Source of the DNA: RGIG8597 sp045133795
Lineage (GTDB): Bacteria > Spirochaetota > GWE2-31-10
DNA length: 7,586 nt
Direction of reading: 5' to 3'
Assembly: GCA_045133795.1 (NCBI GenBank)
Contig: JBGUUT010000079.1
Location: 1 to 7,586 of the forward strand
Positions 7,413 to 7,586 of the stretch are shown here, piece by piece. How positions within the stretch are numbered: the stretch's first letter is position 1; each line of letters opens with the position of its first letter. The notes below the pieces were generated by a model. That model was not told the DNA's origin. It was given only the letters and a program-made list of their open reading frames with translations, and made no database searches. The position numbers were made by a program, and so were the translations under genes.

Positions 7413-7586
7413 TTAGATTTCGTTATCAAAATTCTTTGATTCGATGTCTTGGAAATATTTGTAAGTTCCCACTTTTAATTCATCGGTTGCGTCATCGTCA
7501 CACACAATTACAGCTTTTGCATGTAATTGCAATGCACTTACGGTCCACATTTGATTTACGCTGCCTTCGACTGCATGATGTAAAGC
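7413..7586 (-). CDS. nagB: Glucosamine-6-phosphate deaminase, C-terminal 57 residues (gene runs off right edge)
   Basis: On the minus strand the frame runs from the right edge to a TAA stop (complement of 7413-7415). The visible 57 residues contain AVEGSVNQMWTVSALQLH followed by KAVIVCDDDAT and ELKVGTYKYF. These line up with the end of E. coli NagB as I recall it (AAVEGCVNHMWTISCLQLH, then KAIMVCDEPST and ELKVKTLRYF). NagB converts glucosamine-6-phosphate to fructose-6-phosphate and ammonia in the cytoplasm, the last dedicated step of amino-sugar use. The catalytic residues are in the missing N-terminal part, so activity cannot be judged, but the terminus is the expected length. The gene is convergent with nhaC, with 168 bases between the stop codons, and is not part of that unit. 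Confidence 0.9.
   Translation of the reverse strand, partial: ALHHAVEGSVNQMWTVSALQLHAKAVIVCDDDATDELKVGTYKYFQDIESKNFDNEI

Overview
The window looks like chromosomal DNA of a Treponema-type spirochaete. The evidence is an AT-rich coding style, a very large Ig-like surface protein whose C-terminal region resembles one I recall from treponemal genomes, and ordinary housekeeping and transport neighbours. The genus is inferred from protein character; no rRNA or other marker is present, and the species cannot be named.

Layout. Positions 1-5273 (+) are one open frame, cut by the left edge, that encodes the last 1756 residues of a giant, probably exported protein. It consists of a string of Ig-like beta domains, then a TIG-like segment, then a C-terminal region of propeller-like repeats. 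A strong intrinsic terminator follows at 5284-5319. The 313-base gap 5274-5586 holds that terminator, a patch of short hairpins and short direct repeats, and one copy of a palindromic repeat element (5439-5485). Next comes a two-gene unit on the + strand: an unrecognised 53-residue protein (5587-5748) and, 11 bases later, an NhaC-family Na+/H+ antiporter (5760-7244). A weaker terminator follows at 7277-7308, then a second, nearly identical copy of the palindromic element (7346-7393). The right edge carries the 3' end of nagB (glucosamine-6-phosphate deaminase) on the - strand, convergent with nhaC.

How the genes relate. The surface protein is transcriptionally closed off by its own terminator. 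The small ORF and nhaC share spacing and strand and are probably one transcript for ion or pH homeostasis, or for a related sodium-coupled exchange. nagB belongs to amino-sugar catabolism and only meets this unit tail to tail. I found no phage, CRISPR, tRNA or rRNA genes. No new defence or signalling system is evident. The most worthwhile oddities are the paired hairpin elements bracketing the small ORF-nhaC unit, the sharp codon-use change in the C-terminal part of the giant protein, and the unassigned small protein ahead of nhaC.
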